A stretch of DNA of 64,000 bases from JAHRVQ01 sp051278195. Lineage in GTDB: Bacteria > Pseudomonadota > Gammaproteobacteria > Pseudomonadales > Azotimanducaceae. Where the stretch lies: the NCBI GenBank assembly GCA_051278195.1, contig JBNMQM010000007.1, forward strand, positions 33,459 to 97,458, written 5' to 3'. Below are positions 1 through 7,504 of this stretch, in pieces. The position numbers were made by a program, and so were the translations under genes. Under the pieces are notes generated by a model. It was not told the DNA's origin. It ran no database searches and saw nothing but the letters and a program-made list of their open reading frames with translations. Positions within the stretch are counted from its first letter, which is position 1, and each line of letters begins with the position of its first letter.

Positions 1-906
1 ATTGACTGTGTCATAGCCTACTCCGAGGATCTCCGGGCTCACAATTCCGAGCAGAGCGGTGACGAAGCCCGCGCAAAGGAAGCGGACCCACAATTGCGGA
101 GGTGCGACCCGATGGAGGTATTGGGTCAACCGGACAAATAAGGCTGCTATCACCCCTAATGTCACGCCCTGCAGTATGAGAAAGGGAATGTCTCGTAGGC
201 TGCTCATTGCCATTTCCGGCGGCATGACAAAGGCTGCGCTGGAGCCGTAGACGGCTTGATTGATCAAAGTGGCGGTGACGGCGGCAAGAATCACCGGGAT
301 AAAGCCCGCAATGGTGTACTCCATTAGAATGACTTCCATGGAAAATATGACGCCCGCGAGTGGGGTGTTGAATGATGCTGAAATCGCGGCCGCGGCGCCG
401 CAGCCGACCAGGATACGGATGCTGTTGTTTGGCAATTTTAATGCTTGCCCCAGCAAGCTGCTACCGGCTGCACCAAGATGGACTGCGGGCCCTTCCCGGC
501 CACCTGAAAAGCCACTTGCTAGTGCTATCACGCCACCTAAGAATTGGGTCAGTGTGTTGCGCCAGGGTAGATAACCCTGATGTCTCGCGAGACGTTCTAG
601 GACGTGGACGATGCCGACGCGGCGGCTCTCTGGTTTGAGTAGCGCAAACAACACTGCAAGCACGATACTGCCGCCGACGGGTAATAAAATCAGTAAGCTG
701 ACGTTCAGCGCTTCGAAATTTTCAGGGTCTCCCGCCATTACGCTGGACAGTGGTAATTCGATCAAGGCCCTGAACGCGACCACGACGAGGCCGGTCACAA
801 GTCCAGACACCACGCCGAGTACTGCGAACTGGGGCATCGAATCAATTGAGGCTAAAGCTCGGCGAAAGCCTCTAATGGTATATTTTGCGGGGAGTTCTCG
901 AGGCAC
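1..906 (-). CDS. ClC-family chloride channel/antiporter, partial (C-terminus beyond window)
   Basis: This is the N-terminal ~300 residues of a ClC protein, a membrane protein that moves chloride, often in exchange for protons. The reverse-strand translation contains the family signature GREGPAVHLGAA near residue 135. It holds the gating glutamate and is followed by ISASFNTPLAGVIFSMEV. Several hydrophobic helices are evident (for example VLGVVSGLVTGLVVVAF). No ATG lies near the natural N-terminus, so a GTG at 906 is taken as the start; an ATG at 837 is the alternative. It is divergent from the gene at 1050. Whether CBS domains follow cannot be seen. Family assignment is firm; ion selectivity and exact start are not. 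Confidence 0.9.
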   Translation of the reverse strand, partial: MPRELPAKYTIRGFRRALASIDSMPQFAVLGVVSGLVTGLVVVAFRALIELPLSSVMAGDPENFEALNVSLLILLPVGGSIVLAVLFALLKPESRRVGIVHVLERLARHQGYLPWRNTLTQFLGGVIALASGFSGGREGPAVHLGAAGSSLLGQALKLPNNSIRILVGCGAAAAISASFNTPLAGVIFSMEVILMEYTIAGFIPVILAAVTATLINQAVYGSSAAFVMPPEMAMSSLRDIPFLILQGVTLGVIAALFVRLTQYLHRVAPPQLWVRFLCAGFVTALLGIVSPEILGVGYDTVN

Positions 907-1049
907 GGTCTTGAATTCGCTTTTTGCAGTGCACCACAATAGGCGATGACCGGTTAAAGATCGATAGTTAATACACCGCTCGCTTACAGAGTATTTCTGA
1001 TAAACTGTACGGCCCTCTTAAAAACGTTAGCTTTAAAAGGAGCCAGCGA

Positions 1050-1787
1050 GTGGCCGCGGTTAGAGGCAGCAAACAACATCAGATGGTCGTGGTACCCCAC
1101 CGGCCCTACTACAAGGCGTCAGTTTTCGCCATGTGGCTCGTCGCGGTAGCGGCCCTAAGTTGGCTGACGTATCGCTATGGCATGGATGAAGGTATAGCGA
1201 CTCGATTTGAAGTCGTTCAGGAGCGAGAGGAGCTGCGCAAGCAGTTGGGCTCGACTGAGCAGCGCATCACGGAAATGCGTCAGGAAATCGCTACACTTAG
1301 ATTGGGCGAAGAAGTCGATACAAAAGCAACAGAGGAAGTTCGAGGAACCGTTGAATCTCTGCAAAACAATATCGCGGAACTCAACGAAGAGATTCGATTT
1401 TACAAGGGCGTAATGATCCCGAATGCTGAAAGCAAAGGCTTGCGGATTGAGCGAATGAATTTGAAACCGCTCACGGAGCCAGGTCATTTCAGTTATAGCC
1501 TGCTCTTGACCCAGGTCGTGGATAAACACGATTACGTTAAGGGTGGGGTTGAGATTAGTCTCTTAGGTAAGCAGGGAGAAGAATCCCAGCAGCTTAGCCT
1601 CGATAACATTAGCACCGAAAATAAAAGTGCCGAACGCTTTCGGTTTCGGTATTTTCAGACTATAAATGGCGAGCTCGAAATCCCGGCCGGTTTCGAGCCT
1701 GAAGCGGTGATGGTCATAGCGCAGTCTTCAGGTAATCGTTCGCAGCGTTTAGAAAAGCGCTTCGAGTGGCAAAGTGTAGGAGGTTAG
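1050..1787 (+). CDS. DUF6776-like coiled-coil single-pass membrane protein
   Basis: A 245-residue protein of unknown function. One membrane segment (about residues 23-44, VFAMWLVAVAALSWLTYRYG) follows a short basic N-terminus. A coiled-coil stretch (about residues 55-115, rich in E, R, Q and L heptads) and a beta-rich C-terminal domain follow. The GTG start at 1050 has an upstream AAAAGGA. The gene ends 3 bases before the bactofilin ATG, so the two are probably co-transcribed and may act together at the membrane. I recall the same pair upstream of erpA in pseudomonads. The DUF6776 assignment is from memory of the family's architecture, not a search. Confidence 0.8.
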   Translation: MAAVRGSKQHQMVVVPHRPYYKASVFAMWLVAVAALSWLTYRYGMDEGIATRFEVVQEREELRKQLGSTEQRITEMRQEIATLRLGEEVDTKATEEVRGTVESLQNNIAELNEEIRFYKGVMIPNAESKGLRIERMNLKPLTEPGHFSYSLLLTQVVDKHDYVKGGVEISLLGKQGEESQQLSLDNISTENKSAERFRFRYFQTINGELEIPAGFEPEAVMVIAQSSGNRSQRLEKRFEWQSVGG

Positions 1788-1790
1788 TTG

Positions 1791-2246
1791 ATGTTTAACA
1801 AAACAGGTGGTGAGTCTGGGATTACGTTGATTGCGAATAATTGCGAGGTGTCAGGTGACTTGCACTTTAGCGATCAACTGCAAATCAACGGCGTCGTGAA
1901 AGGCAATATCTACGCGTTAGAAGGATCGAAAGCTGTCATTACGGTCAGCGAGAGGGGCAGGGTAAAAGGTGAAATTCGTGTGCCCAACGTGATCATCAAC
2001 GGCAAAGTTCATGGTGACGTGTATTCTGACAAGCACATTGAACTGGCAGCAAAAGCCGAGATTAAGGGTAATGTTTATTACAATTTAATCGAGATGGTGA
2101 TGGGGAGTCGCGTTGACGGCAATCTGGTTAATATCCGCAAGGACAAAGATGGCAAGCCAGAAACTACCCAGGTGCCTACTCCGGCGGTCGACACCGCAAG
2201 CAAAGTAGCGCCCAAGGTGGCACCAGTAACGACTAAGTCCGCCTGA
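1791..2246 (+). CDS. bactofilin family cytoskeletal protein
   Basis: A 151-residue bactofilin (formerly DUF583). These proteins polymerise through a right-handed beta-helix and serve as membrane-associated scaffolds. The core (about residues 15-110) shows the repeating turns typical of the family, such as CEVSGDLHFSDQLQINGVVKGNI and NGKVHGDVYSDKHIEL. The tail after residue 120 is low-complexity, rich in P, T, V and K. AGGAGG at 1778-1783 lies 7 bases before the ATG at 1791, which favours it over the in-frame TTG at 1788. It is coupled to the upstream coiled-coil membrane protein, a plausible membrane anchor. A small GCCTGA-CGG-TCAGGC inverted repeat (2241-2255) spans the stop codon. Confidence 0.9.
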   Translation: MFNKTGGESGITLIANNCEVSGDLHFSDQLQINGVVKGNIYALEGSKAVITVSERGRVKGEIRVPNVIINGKVHGDVYSDKHIELAAKAEIKGNVYYNLIEMVMGSRVDGNLVNIRKDKDGKPETTQVPTPAVDTASKVAPKVAPVTTKSA

Positions 2247-2312
2247 CGGTCAGGCCTGAACGTACTAAATAAAGATAGAATCTTATTAAACTAACCTTGA
2301 AATTCGGCTGAA

Positions 2313-2687
2313 ATGCCTCATCCTATAGTTATGACTGAATCACCTACTCAATTCACACCGCTCGGCATGGTCTTTAGTGACACTGCCGCGCAAAAAGTGA
2401 AACTGCTTGTCGACGAAGAAGAGAACAGCGCGCTTATGTTAAGGGTGTTTGTGACCGGTGGTGGTTGTTCTGGATTCGAGTACGGCTTCACTTTTGATGA
2501 AGATCTCGAAGAAGATGATACAGCGATCGAAAACCATGGCGTCAAGCTAGTGGTCGATGCGCTGAGCTATCAATATCTTGTTGGTGCGGAAGTAGACTTC
2601 AAAGTAGATCTGCAGGGGTCGCGATTCGTCGTGACTAACCCGAATGCCGCCACGACTTGCGGCTGCGGAAATTCATTCGCCATCTGA
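2313..2687 (+). CDS. erpA: iron-sulfur cluster insertion protein ErpA
   Basis: A-type Fe-S carrier of 124 residues. It delivers [4Fe-4S] clusters to apo-enzymes, classically the isoprenoid enzymes IspG/IspH. The three conserved cysteines are present in GGGCSGFEYGF and the C-terminal TTCGCGNSFAI. The first ATG (2313) gives a short extra N-terminus; the ATG at 2331 (MTESPTQF) may be the true start, and neither has a clear ribosome binding site. The last 15 bases overlap the convergent peptidase gene. The erpA/M23 peptidase/tyrS neighbourhood matches Pseudomonas, except that anmK, usually beside erpA there, is absent. Confidence 0.95.
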   Translation: MPHPIVMTESPTQFTPLGMVFSDTAAQKVKLLVDEEENSALMLRVFVTGGGCSGFEYGFTFDEDLEEDDTAIENHGVKLVVDALSYQYLVGAEVDFKVDLQGSRFVVTNPNAATTCGCGNSFAI

Positions 2688-3983
2688 AATCGAGACGTCC
2701 GCCTGGGCGAAGCCGCGATTTCCTGAAATAGAATCCAATTGAGCAAGCAATGAAGCGGTCGCCCGTTTAAAGACTGGCATATGGTCTGCGTGGATAGGGT
2801 TTGCCTTCGGCAATTTGACGGTTCTTGGATTGCGATGCACATCGTTGACCAGGAACTCGTAGTGTAGATGGGGTGCGGTTGCCCAACCTGTCGCGCCGAC
2901 ATAGCCAATGGTTTGCCCTTGTTTGACCGATGCGCCGCTCCGAATACCCTTGGCAAAGGCAGACAAATGCAAATACTTGGTGGTGTACTGTTGCCCATGT
3001 TGAATCACAACGTAGCGACCAGAAGCGCTGTTTTGTCTGGCAATCGAGACCTTTCCATCACCTGAGGCAACGACTGGCGTGCCTTTGTTTGCAGCGTAAT
3101 CTATTCCCCGGTGCGGCATGACCTTTTTGTGGATCGGGTGCAGTCGGCGTAGGTTGAAGCTAGAGCTAACGTGGGAGAAATGGACGGGGTCGCGTAAAAA
3201 TGCTTTCCGCAAGCTCCTGCCTTCCGGCGTAAAGTAGTCCCGTCTGCCTGACTCATCAACATACCTAACGGCAGCATATTTGTTGCCGTAATTGCTGAAC
3301 TCCGCGGCTAGGATGTCACCTTGGCTGATCTTTTCGCCTTCGACGTAGATGTCCTCAAACAGGACCGTAAAGCTATCGCCCTGGCGTAAGTCCAATGCGA
3401 AGCTGATGTCCCATTGAAATATGTAAGCTAGCTTCATGATGAGGTTGTCTGAAAGTCCAGCATCCTTGCCCGCATGGTAAAGGGATGGATGGGTTGCTGT
3501 GATGGTTGCGGTCTTATAATTCCGCAGGACCTCAGGCTCTAAAAGCGTCCATTTTGATGTGAACCCCGCCGCGACTCCAACGACATGCAGTGTTTTGAGT
3601 CGACTGACTTCGTATGCAAGGTCTTTCAGTTTGCCATTCTTATCCTTGCGAATTTTGATGGTCTGACCTGGCATAATTTTACCCAGGATGGAGGTGTCAG
3701 GGCCGAGGGAAATGACCTCGTGAAGCTCCCTGGGAGAGAGCCCTGCCTTGTTAAAAATGGAGGCGAGGCTGTCGCCAGATCGAATTTTGAAGTGTTGCCA
3801 GGGCAGTTCAGGCTCTGCTTCTGGTGTCGGTGGCAGATAAACTTCTGATTGCTTTATCGACAGGGACACGGGAATCTGCTCGACGGGTGTCACGTCGCTG
3901 TCAGGAACAGCGGACATCGCAACGACCAAGGCAAGTGCTAGGAGCAACGCTGTCGATAGATGAGATTTCGGGTATCCGGTCAT
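2673..3983 (-). CDS. M23-family murein DD-endopeptidase, MepM-like
   Basis: A 436-residue periplasmic zinc endopeptidase expected to cut peptide cross-links in peptidoglycan. An N-terminal hydrophobic segment (about residues 8-25) is a signal anchor. A LysM/OapA-like region (about 60-115, IRSGDSLASIFNKAGLS) follows, then a middle domain and the C-terminal M23 domain. The metal ligands are visible as HRGIDYAANKGTP (about residue 287) and HLHYEF (about residue 370). Length matches MepM/YebA (about 440). It is convergent with erpA and divergent from tyrS, whose start lies 259 bases away. Confidence 0.93.
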   Translation of the reverse strand: MTGYPKSHLSTALLLALALVVAMSAVPDSDVTPVEQIPVSLSIKQSEVYLPPTPEAEPELPWQHFKIRSGDSLASIFNKAGLSPRELHEVISLGPDTSILGKIMPGQTIKIRKDKNGKLKDLAYEVSRLKTLHVVGVAAGFTSKWTLLEPEVLRNYKTATITATHPSLYHAGKDAGLSDNLIMKLAYIFQWDISFALDLRQGDSFTVLFEDIYVEGEKISQGDILAAEFSNYGNKYAAVRYVDESGRRDYFTPEGRSLRKAFLRDPVHFSHVSSSFNLRRLHPIHKKVMPHRGIDYAANKGTPVVASGDGKVSIARQNSASGRYVVIQHGQQYTTKYLHLSAFAKGIRSGASVKQGQTIGYVGATGWATAPHLHYEFLVNDVHRNPRTVKLPKANPIHADHMPVFKRATASLLAQLDSISGNRGFAQADVSISDGE

Positions 3984-4242
3984 AAAGCAGTAAGCTATTG
4001 CTGGTTATTATTGTTGATTATGAAAAGATCGTGCTAAGTATATAAAACATATAGGTTTAGCGGAAGGGTTAATCTTATGGGGCAACTCGCGTGCTCTCAA
4101 GCCCGCTTTGAAAACCCCCCAACTTCCTGTATTTTGCGCGTCCCTGAAACCGACTCTGGTGATATTTCGGGAGCGAGAGAGTATAGAGACGTTAGTTTCT
4201 GTACAAGACGGTTTTAGATAATAATGATGAATAGGCGAATGT

Positions 4243-5541
4243 ATGGTGGGCGAGACAAACTTAATTGAGCAATTACGAGACCTCGGGCTCATTGCCCAGG
4301 TGAGCAGTGAGGAAGTGCTCACTACGCACCTGGAGGGCGAAAGTCGGACTGTATACTGTGGTTTTGACCCTACTGCCGATAGCTTGCACATCGGCAATTT
4401 GGTGCCTTTGTTGGCATTACGTCGGTTCCAGATGGCTGGTCATCGGCCAATTCTTCTCGTCGGTGGGGCGACTGGCATGATTGGAGACCCGGGAGGTCGA
4501 AACTCTGAGCGAGATCTTAAATCTGCTGACCAGGTGCGTGCATTTGTCATCAAAATCCGTGACCAAGCGAGCAGTTTTCTTGATTTTGACTGTGGCGAAA
4601 ACTCAGCGATTGTCGTGGACAACGCTAGCTGGACAGAAAATCTGACCGTGATTGATTACCTGCGGGATATCGGTAAACATTTCAGCGTCAATGCCATGGT
4701 GCAGAAGGAAACCATTAAGCGCCGTCTAGAGGATGACGAGTCAGGCATCAGCTATACCGAGTTCAGTTACATGATCCTGCAGTCCTATGACTTTGCTGTT
4801 CTAAACCGTGATTATGGTTGCACGATCCAAATGGGCGGTAGTGATCAATGGGGTAACATTACCAGCGGCATTGATTTGGTCCGTCGTATGAATGGCGAGC
4901 AAGCGCATGCGATTACCTACCCTTTGATCACAAATTCGGATGGCACCAAATTCGGCAAGAGCATGGGTAATGCAGTTTGGATTGATGCCAAGAGAACCTC
5001 TCCTTACAGCTTTTACCAATTTTGGCGAAATTCAGCAGATGCCGATGTGATCCAGTATTTGAAAATTTTCACGTTTATGAGCGAATCTACTTTGTCAGGT
5101 TTAGCCACGGCTCATGTGTCAGATCCAGGCCAGCGCGTGGCGCATGTGGCGCTGGCTCGTGAAGTAACTCGGCTTGTCCATGGTGAGGAGGGCGTCGCGG
5201 CTGCCGAACGGATTGCCGATGCAATGTTCCAAAATAGGTTGGCGAGTTTGAGCGCAGACGACATGGCGCAACTGGCTCAAGATGGCCTGCCGACGACGTT
5301 GGTTCAAGGTGGTGAAGTGGCGCTGCTAGAGCTGCTCGTTGAATCGGGCCTCGCCATCACGCCTAAGGGAGAAGTGACCCAGGGTCAGGCGCGCAAGTTG
5401 ATACTGAGTAATGCCGTTGCCGTCAATGGCGAAAAGGTCGCTGATATTGAAGCGATCCTTACGAAGGCGCAGGCGATGCATGGCCAATACTTGCTCGTCC
5501 AGAAAGGTAAAAAAAACCATCACTTGGTTGTTTTTGCCTAA
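4243..5541 (+). CDS. tyrS: tyrosyl-tRNA synthetase
   Basis: Class I aminoacyl-tRNA synthetase that charges tRNA-Tyr. The HIGH-type motif is HIGN (DSLHIGNLVPL, about residue 48). The KMSKS equivalent is KFGKS (GTKFGKSMGNAVWID). A C-terminal S4 RNA-binding domain occupies about residues 365-425. At 432 residues it is slightly longer than E. coli TyrS (424). ATG at 4243; no strong ribosome binding site is visible. The 259-base spacer upstream shows no convincing promoter or T-box. A GC-rich stem-loop follows the stop. Confidence 0.97.
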   Translation: MVGETNLIEQLRDLGLIAQVSSEEVLTTHLEGESRTVYCGFDPTADSLHIGNLVPLLALRRFQMAGHRPILLVGGATGMIGDPGGRNSERDLKSADQVRAFVIKIRDQASSFLDFDCGENSAIVVDNASWTENLTVIDYLRDIGKHFSVNAMVQKETIKRRLEDDESGISYTEFSYMILQSYDFAVLNRDYGCTIQMGGSDQWGNITSGIDLVRRMNGEQAHAITYPLITNSDGTKFGKSMGNAVWIDAKRTSPYSFYQFWRNSADADVIQYLKIFTFMSESTLSGLATAHVSDPGQRVAHVALAREVTRLVHGEEGVAAAERIADAMFQNRLASLSADDMAQLAQDGLPTTLVQGGEVALLELLVESGLAITPKGEVTQGQARKLILSNAVAVNGEKVADIEAILTKAQAMHGQYLLVQKGKKNHHLVVFA

Positions 5542-5542
5542 A

Positions 5543-5572
5543 CCCGGCCGCGAGCCTAAGTCGCGTCCCGGG
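5543..5572 (+). other. GC-rich stem-loop directly after tyrS
   Basis: CCCGG-C-CGCGA, a 7-base loop, then TCGCG-T-CCCGG form a 10-pair stem with one internal mismatch, starting 2 bases after the tyrS stop. There is no T-tract after it, so it is not a standard intrinsic terminator. It may be a 3' mRNA-stabilising hairpin. Confidence 0.5.
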
Positions 5573-5601
5573 ATAAGGGCTGCAATGCCTTAAGGGCTTT
5601 G

Positions 5602-6060
5602 CTAACCTTCTGGTCTAGATATTGCCGTGCCGCTTCATTGGCAAATCCTTTTCTCTTCTGGTCTCTTATTCTTTGCTAGCGCGGGTTCATTTCGTTCTCC
5701 GTATTGTAAAGAGGAGGTCGACTATGCGTTGCGACGGGATAAACCCGTATTAACGATATACAGCGAGACGGTTGAGTTGTCTCCCGGGCTTAATATGGCG
5801 TTTGGATCGCGACAAGCGATTCTACGCAATGGTCTTTTGCCTCAGGACTATCAAGACCAGCTGGTTCGCGCTGCGCAAGCGATGATTCGTCCTGCTGATA
5901 CCCGCAAGCAGCAGGTTGATAGAAATTCTATTGCCATCATGCGCTTCGAGAACTTAAGCAATGACCCGGGCAATGCCTATCTTGCGGACGGCATCGAAGA
6001 AAAGTTGCTCCCGCAGGATCTAGCGGGCCTGCCCAGTGTGCCGTTCTCGCTGTTCTCACC
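5602..6060 (+). pseudogene. remnant of a TIR-domain/TolB-like (cyclase-type) protein
   Basis: An open frame without a convincing start encodes pieces of two domains. The first resembles the C-terminal part of a TIR domain (SPYCKEEVDYALRRDKPVL, then LSPGLNMAFGSRQAILR). The second starts like the TolB-like region of TIR/adenylate-cyclase/TPR proteins (NSIAIMRFENLSNDPGNAYL, then ADGIEEKLL). Homology stops near 6010-6030. The frame then runs into a terminator and the antisense of tRNA-Ala. The N-terminal half of the TIR domain and everything after the first 30 or so TolB-like residues are missing. I infer a decayed fragment. The domain match is by eye and moderately confident. Confidence 0.55.
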
Positions 6061-6073
6061 TAATCTAACTGCA

Positions 6074-6124
6074 CAAACAAAAAAGTGCACCCAAAAAAAA
6101 GTGCACCCAAAAAAAAGGGCACCC
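6074..6124. repeat. tandem 16-bp repeat of terminator arm plus T-run
   Basis: Three imperfect tandem copies of A(6-8)GtGCACCC lie next to each other; the last reads A8-GGGCACCC. The last copy is also one arm of the terminator at 6109-6143. On the minus strand this gives the downstream stem arm plus U-run three times in a row. Confidence 0.75.
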
Positions 6125-6143
6125 AAAGTGGGTACCCTTTTTT
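6109..6143 (-). terminator. intrinsic terminator of the tRNA-Ile/Ala unit (probably bidirectional)
   Basis: On the minus strand GGGTACCC, a 5-base loop and GGGTGCCC form an 8-bp stem (one G-U pair) followed by eight T. It begins 4 bases after the tRNA-Ala CCA end. Six T also follow on the plus strand, so it could stop transcription from tyrS and the TIR remnant too. Confidence 0.85.
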
Positions 6144-6146
6144 ATT

Positions 6147-6222
6147 TGGTGGAGCCAGGCAGGATCGAACTGCCGACCTCCTGCGTGCAAGGCAGGCGCT
6201 CTCCCAGCTGAGCTATGGCCCC
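6147..6222 (-). tRNA. tRNA-Ala (UGC)
   Basis: A 76-base tRNA with encoded CCA. The 5' end is GGGGCCATAGCTCAGCTGGG and the anticodon TGC sits in CCTTGCACG. The T arm is GGCAGTTCGATCCTGCC. In most gammaproteobacteria this isoacceptor lies in the 16S-23S spacer. Here neither rRNA gene is present on either side. It is 162 bases downstream of tRNA-Ile on the same strand and is followed directly by a terminator. Confidence 0.97.
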
Positions 6223-6384
6223 AGAAACTTGTTCTGGTGTTGGGCATTGATCGCCCAACCTGGAATTACTTCTTTCGTTCTTACTTCTACGTCCCTACCT
6301 CTGGTGGGTCTGGGTAGATTTAACGGGCAAACCTTTTGCACCGACCTAATCCACATAGACACCGACCTACTTCGTTCATATCGC
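6223..6384 (-). other. spacer of the tRNA-Ile/Ala unit with hairpins and a broken tRNA-Ile 3' end
   Basis: The 162-base spacer is long for a tRNA pair. It holds two small stem-loops, CCAGAA/TTCTGG (6221-6237) and GTTGGGC/GCCCAAC (6239-6259). At 6302-6322 a stretch matches the 3' end of tRNA-Ile with two changes. The T-arm piece CACCGACCT recurs near 6339 and 6360. This suggests a partial tRNA-Ile duplication that decayed in place. Confidence 0.6.
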
Positions 6385-6461
<77 letters not shown>

Positions 6462-6496
6462 AACGAGTTAAACGTCGCGAGATCGAGAGGAGCGGT

Positions 6497-6524
6497 ATTA
6501 TACGCAGGGCGATTTGTTTTACAA
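6497..6524 (-). promoter_or_regulatory. sigma70-type promoter for the tRNA-Ile/Ala unit
   Basis: On the minus strand TTGTAA (6524-6519), a 16-base spacer and a perfect TATAAT (6502-6497) are followed by a GC-rich ACCGCTCC, typical of stable-RNA promoters. Predicted start is about 30 bases upstream of tRNA-Ile. Confidence 0.65.
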
Positions 6525-6571
6525 CGATTCAACGTCGAGAATCTGCAACGAATTGCGATGCGTGTCCGTGG

Positions 6572-6577
6572 CATAAT
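6572..6577 (+). promoter_or_regulatory. candidate -10 element for leaderless birA mRNA
   Basis: CATAAT ends 6 bases before the birA ATG at 6584, and no Shine-Dalgarno sequence lies between. If it is a real -10, transcription would begin at or next to the start codon. No good -35 is visible. Confidence 0.4.
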
Positions 6578-6583
6578 GTACCC

Positions 6584-7504
6584 ATGACAAATGAATTCGA
6601 CATTCTTCGCCTATTCGCTCAGGGCGAATATCTCTCTGATACAGAGAAACACCGGGAATTGGTCGCTCGCTTCGGTATGAAGTGTGCTTCAGATGGTGAA
6701 AAAATTTATCTAGAAACTCCCCTTGAGTTGCTGGACGCAGAATTGGTGCGCGAGGCTATTTCTTCGCCCGTGCAACAAGATTTATCGCGATTGGATATCC
6801 ATTGGACTCTGGACTCGACCAATAGTTATGTTTTGAACCTTAGCAATACCGCAGACTTTCATGGCTATGTTTGCCTTGCTGAGCAGCAAACAGCTGGCCG
6901 CGGTCGGCGCGGCAGGCACTGGGTGAGCCCCTTCGGTAAGAATATTTACCTTTCCCTTGGGTGGGTCATGCCGCTTGATCAGCCAGTTGAAGGCTTAAGT
7001 CTCGCTGTCGGCACCTGCGTTGCTAAAGCAATTCGCGCGGTGTCTCCAACAAAAGTGAGTCTGAAGTGGCCCAATGATATTTTATTAGACGGCGGTAAGG
7101 CTGCCGGCATTCTAGTTGAGCTTGCGCCAGGGGTGGCTGCAGAGCGTCGGTTGGTCATTGGCGTTGGCATTAACCTTGCCATGTCGGCTGAAGACGCTGG
7201 GCCAATTGATCAACCCTGGAGTGTCGTTGAGAGGGTATCCAGAAACGAATTGGTAGCGGTCCTAATTGAAGAGCTGGCAACCGGTCTGAGCACTTTTTCT
7301 CAATCCGGGTTTTCGTCTTTTCGTGATAGCTGGCAAGTGCTGGATGCGCATGCGGGTCTAGAGGTAAGTATTGTTGCGAATGACTTTGTGCAAACAGGCA
7401 TTAGTCGCGGGGTAACCGCTTCAGGCAATCTGATTTTAGAGACCAGTGAAGGGCAAAAGGTTTTTAATGCTGGCGAGGTGAGTCTTCGAGTGCGTGCAGA
7501 ATGA
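6584..7504 (+). CDS. birA: biotin-[acetyl-CoA-carboxylase] ligase
   Basis: Bifunctional-type biotin protein ligase of 306 residues. It makes biotinyl-AMP and attaches biotin to the AccB subunit of acetyl-CoA carboxylase. The first ~65 residues form a short winged-helix-like DNA-binding domain. The ligase core has the adenylate-binding GRGRRGRHW (about residue 104), KWPNDILLDGGKAAGILVE (from 161) and an SH3-like C-terminal domain. The stop codon overlaps the next ATG (ATGA). Type III pantothenate kinase coaX, which often follows birA in pseudomonads, is absent. The position before the tRNA/tufB cluster is conserved across gammaproteobacteria. Confidence 0.95.
   Translation: MTNEFDILRLFAQGEYLSDTEKHRELVARFGMKCASDGEKIYLETPLELLDAELVREAISSPVQQDLSRLDIHWTLDSTNSYVLNLSNTADFHGYVCLAEQQTAGRGRRGRHWVSPFGKNIYLSLGWVMPLDQPVEGLSLAVGTCVAKAIRAVSPTKVSLKWPNDILLDGGKAAGILVELAPGVAAERRLVIGVGINLAMSAEDAGPIDQPWSVVERVSRNELVAVLIEELATGLSTFSQSGFSSFRDSWQVLDAHAGLEVSIVANDFVQTGISRGVTASGNLILETSEGQKVFNAGEVSLRVRAE

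Noticed and set aside
59..949. Several plus-strand frames of 60-112 codons
   Set aside because: They lie opposite the ClC channel gene, whose minus-strand translation has clear family motifs; the plus-strand products have none.
4009..4242. T-box or other riboswitch before tyrS
   Set aside because: No T-box sequence (such as TGGNACCGCG) or terminator is visible in the spacer.
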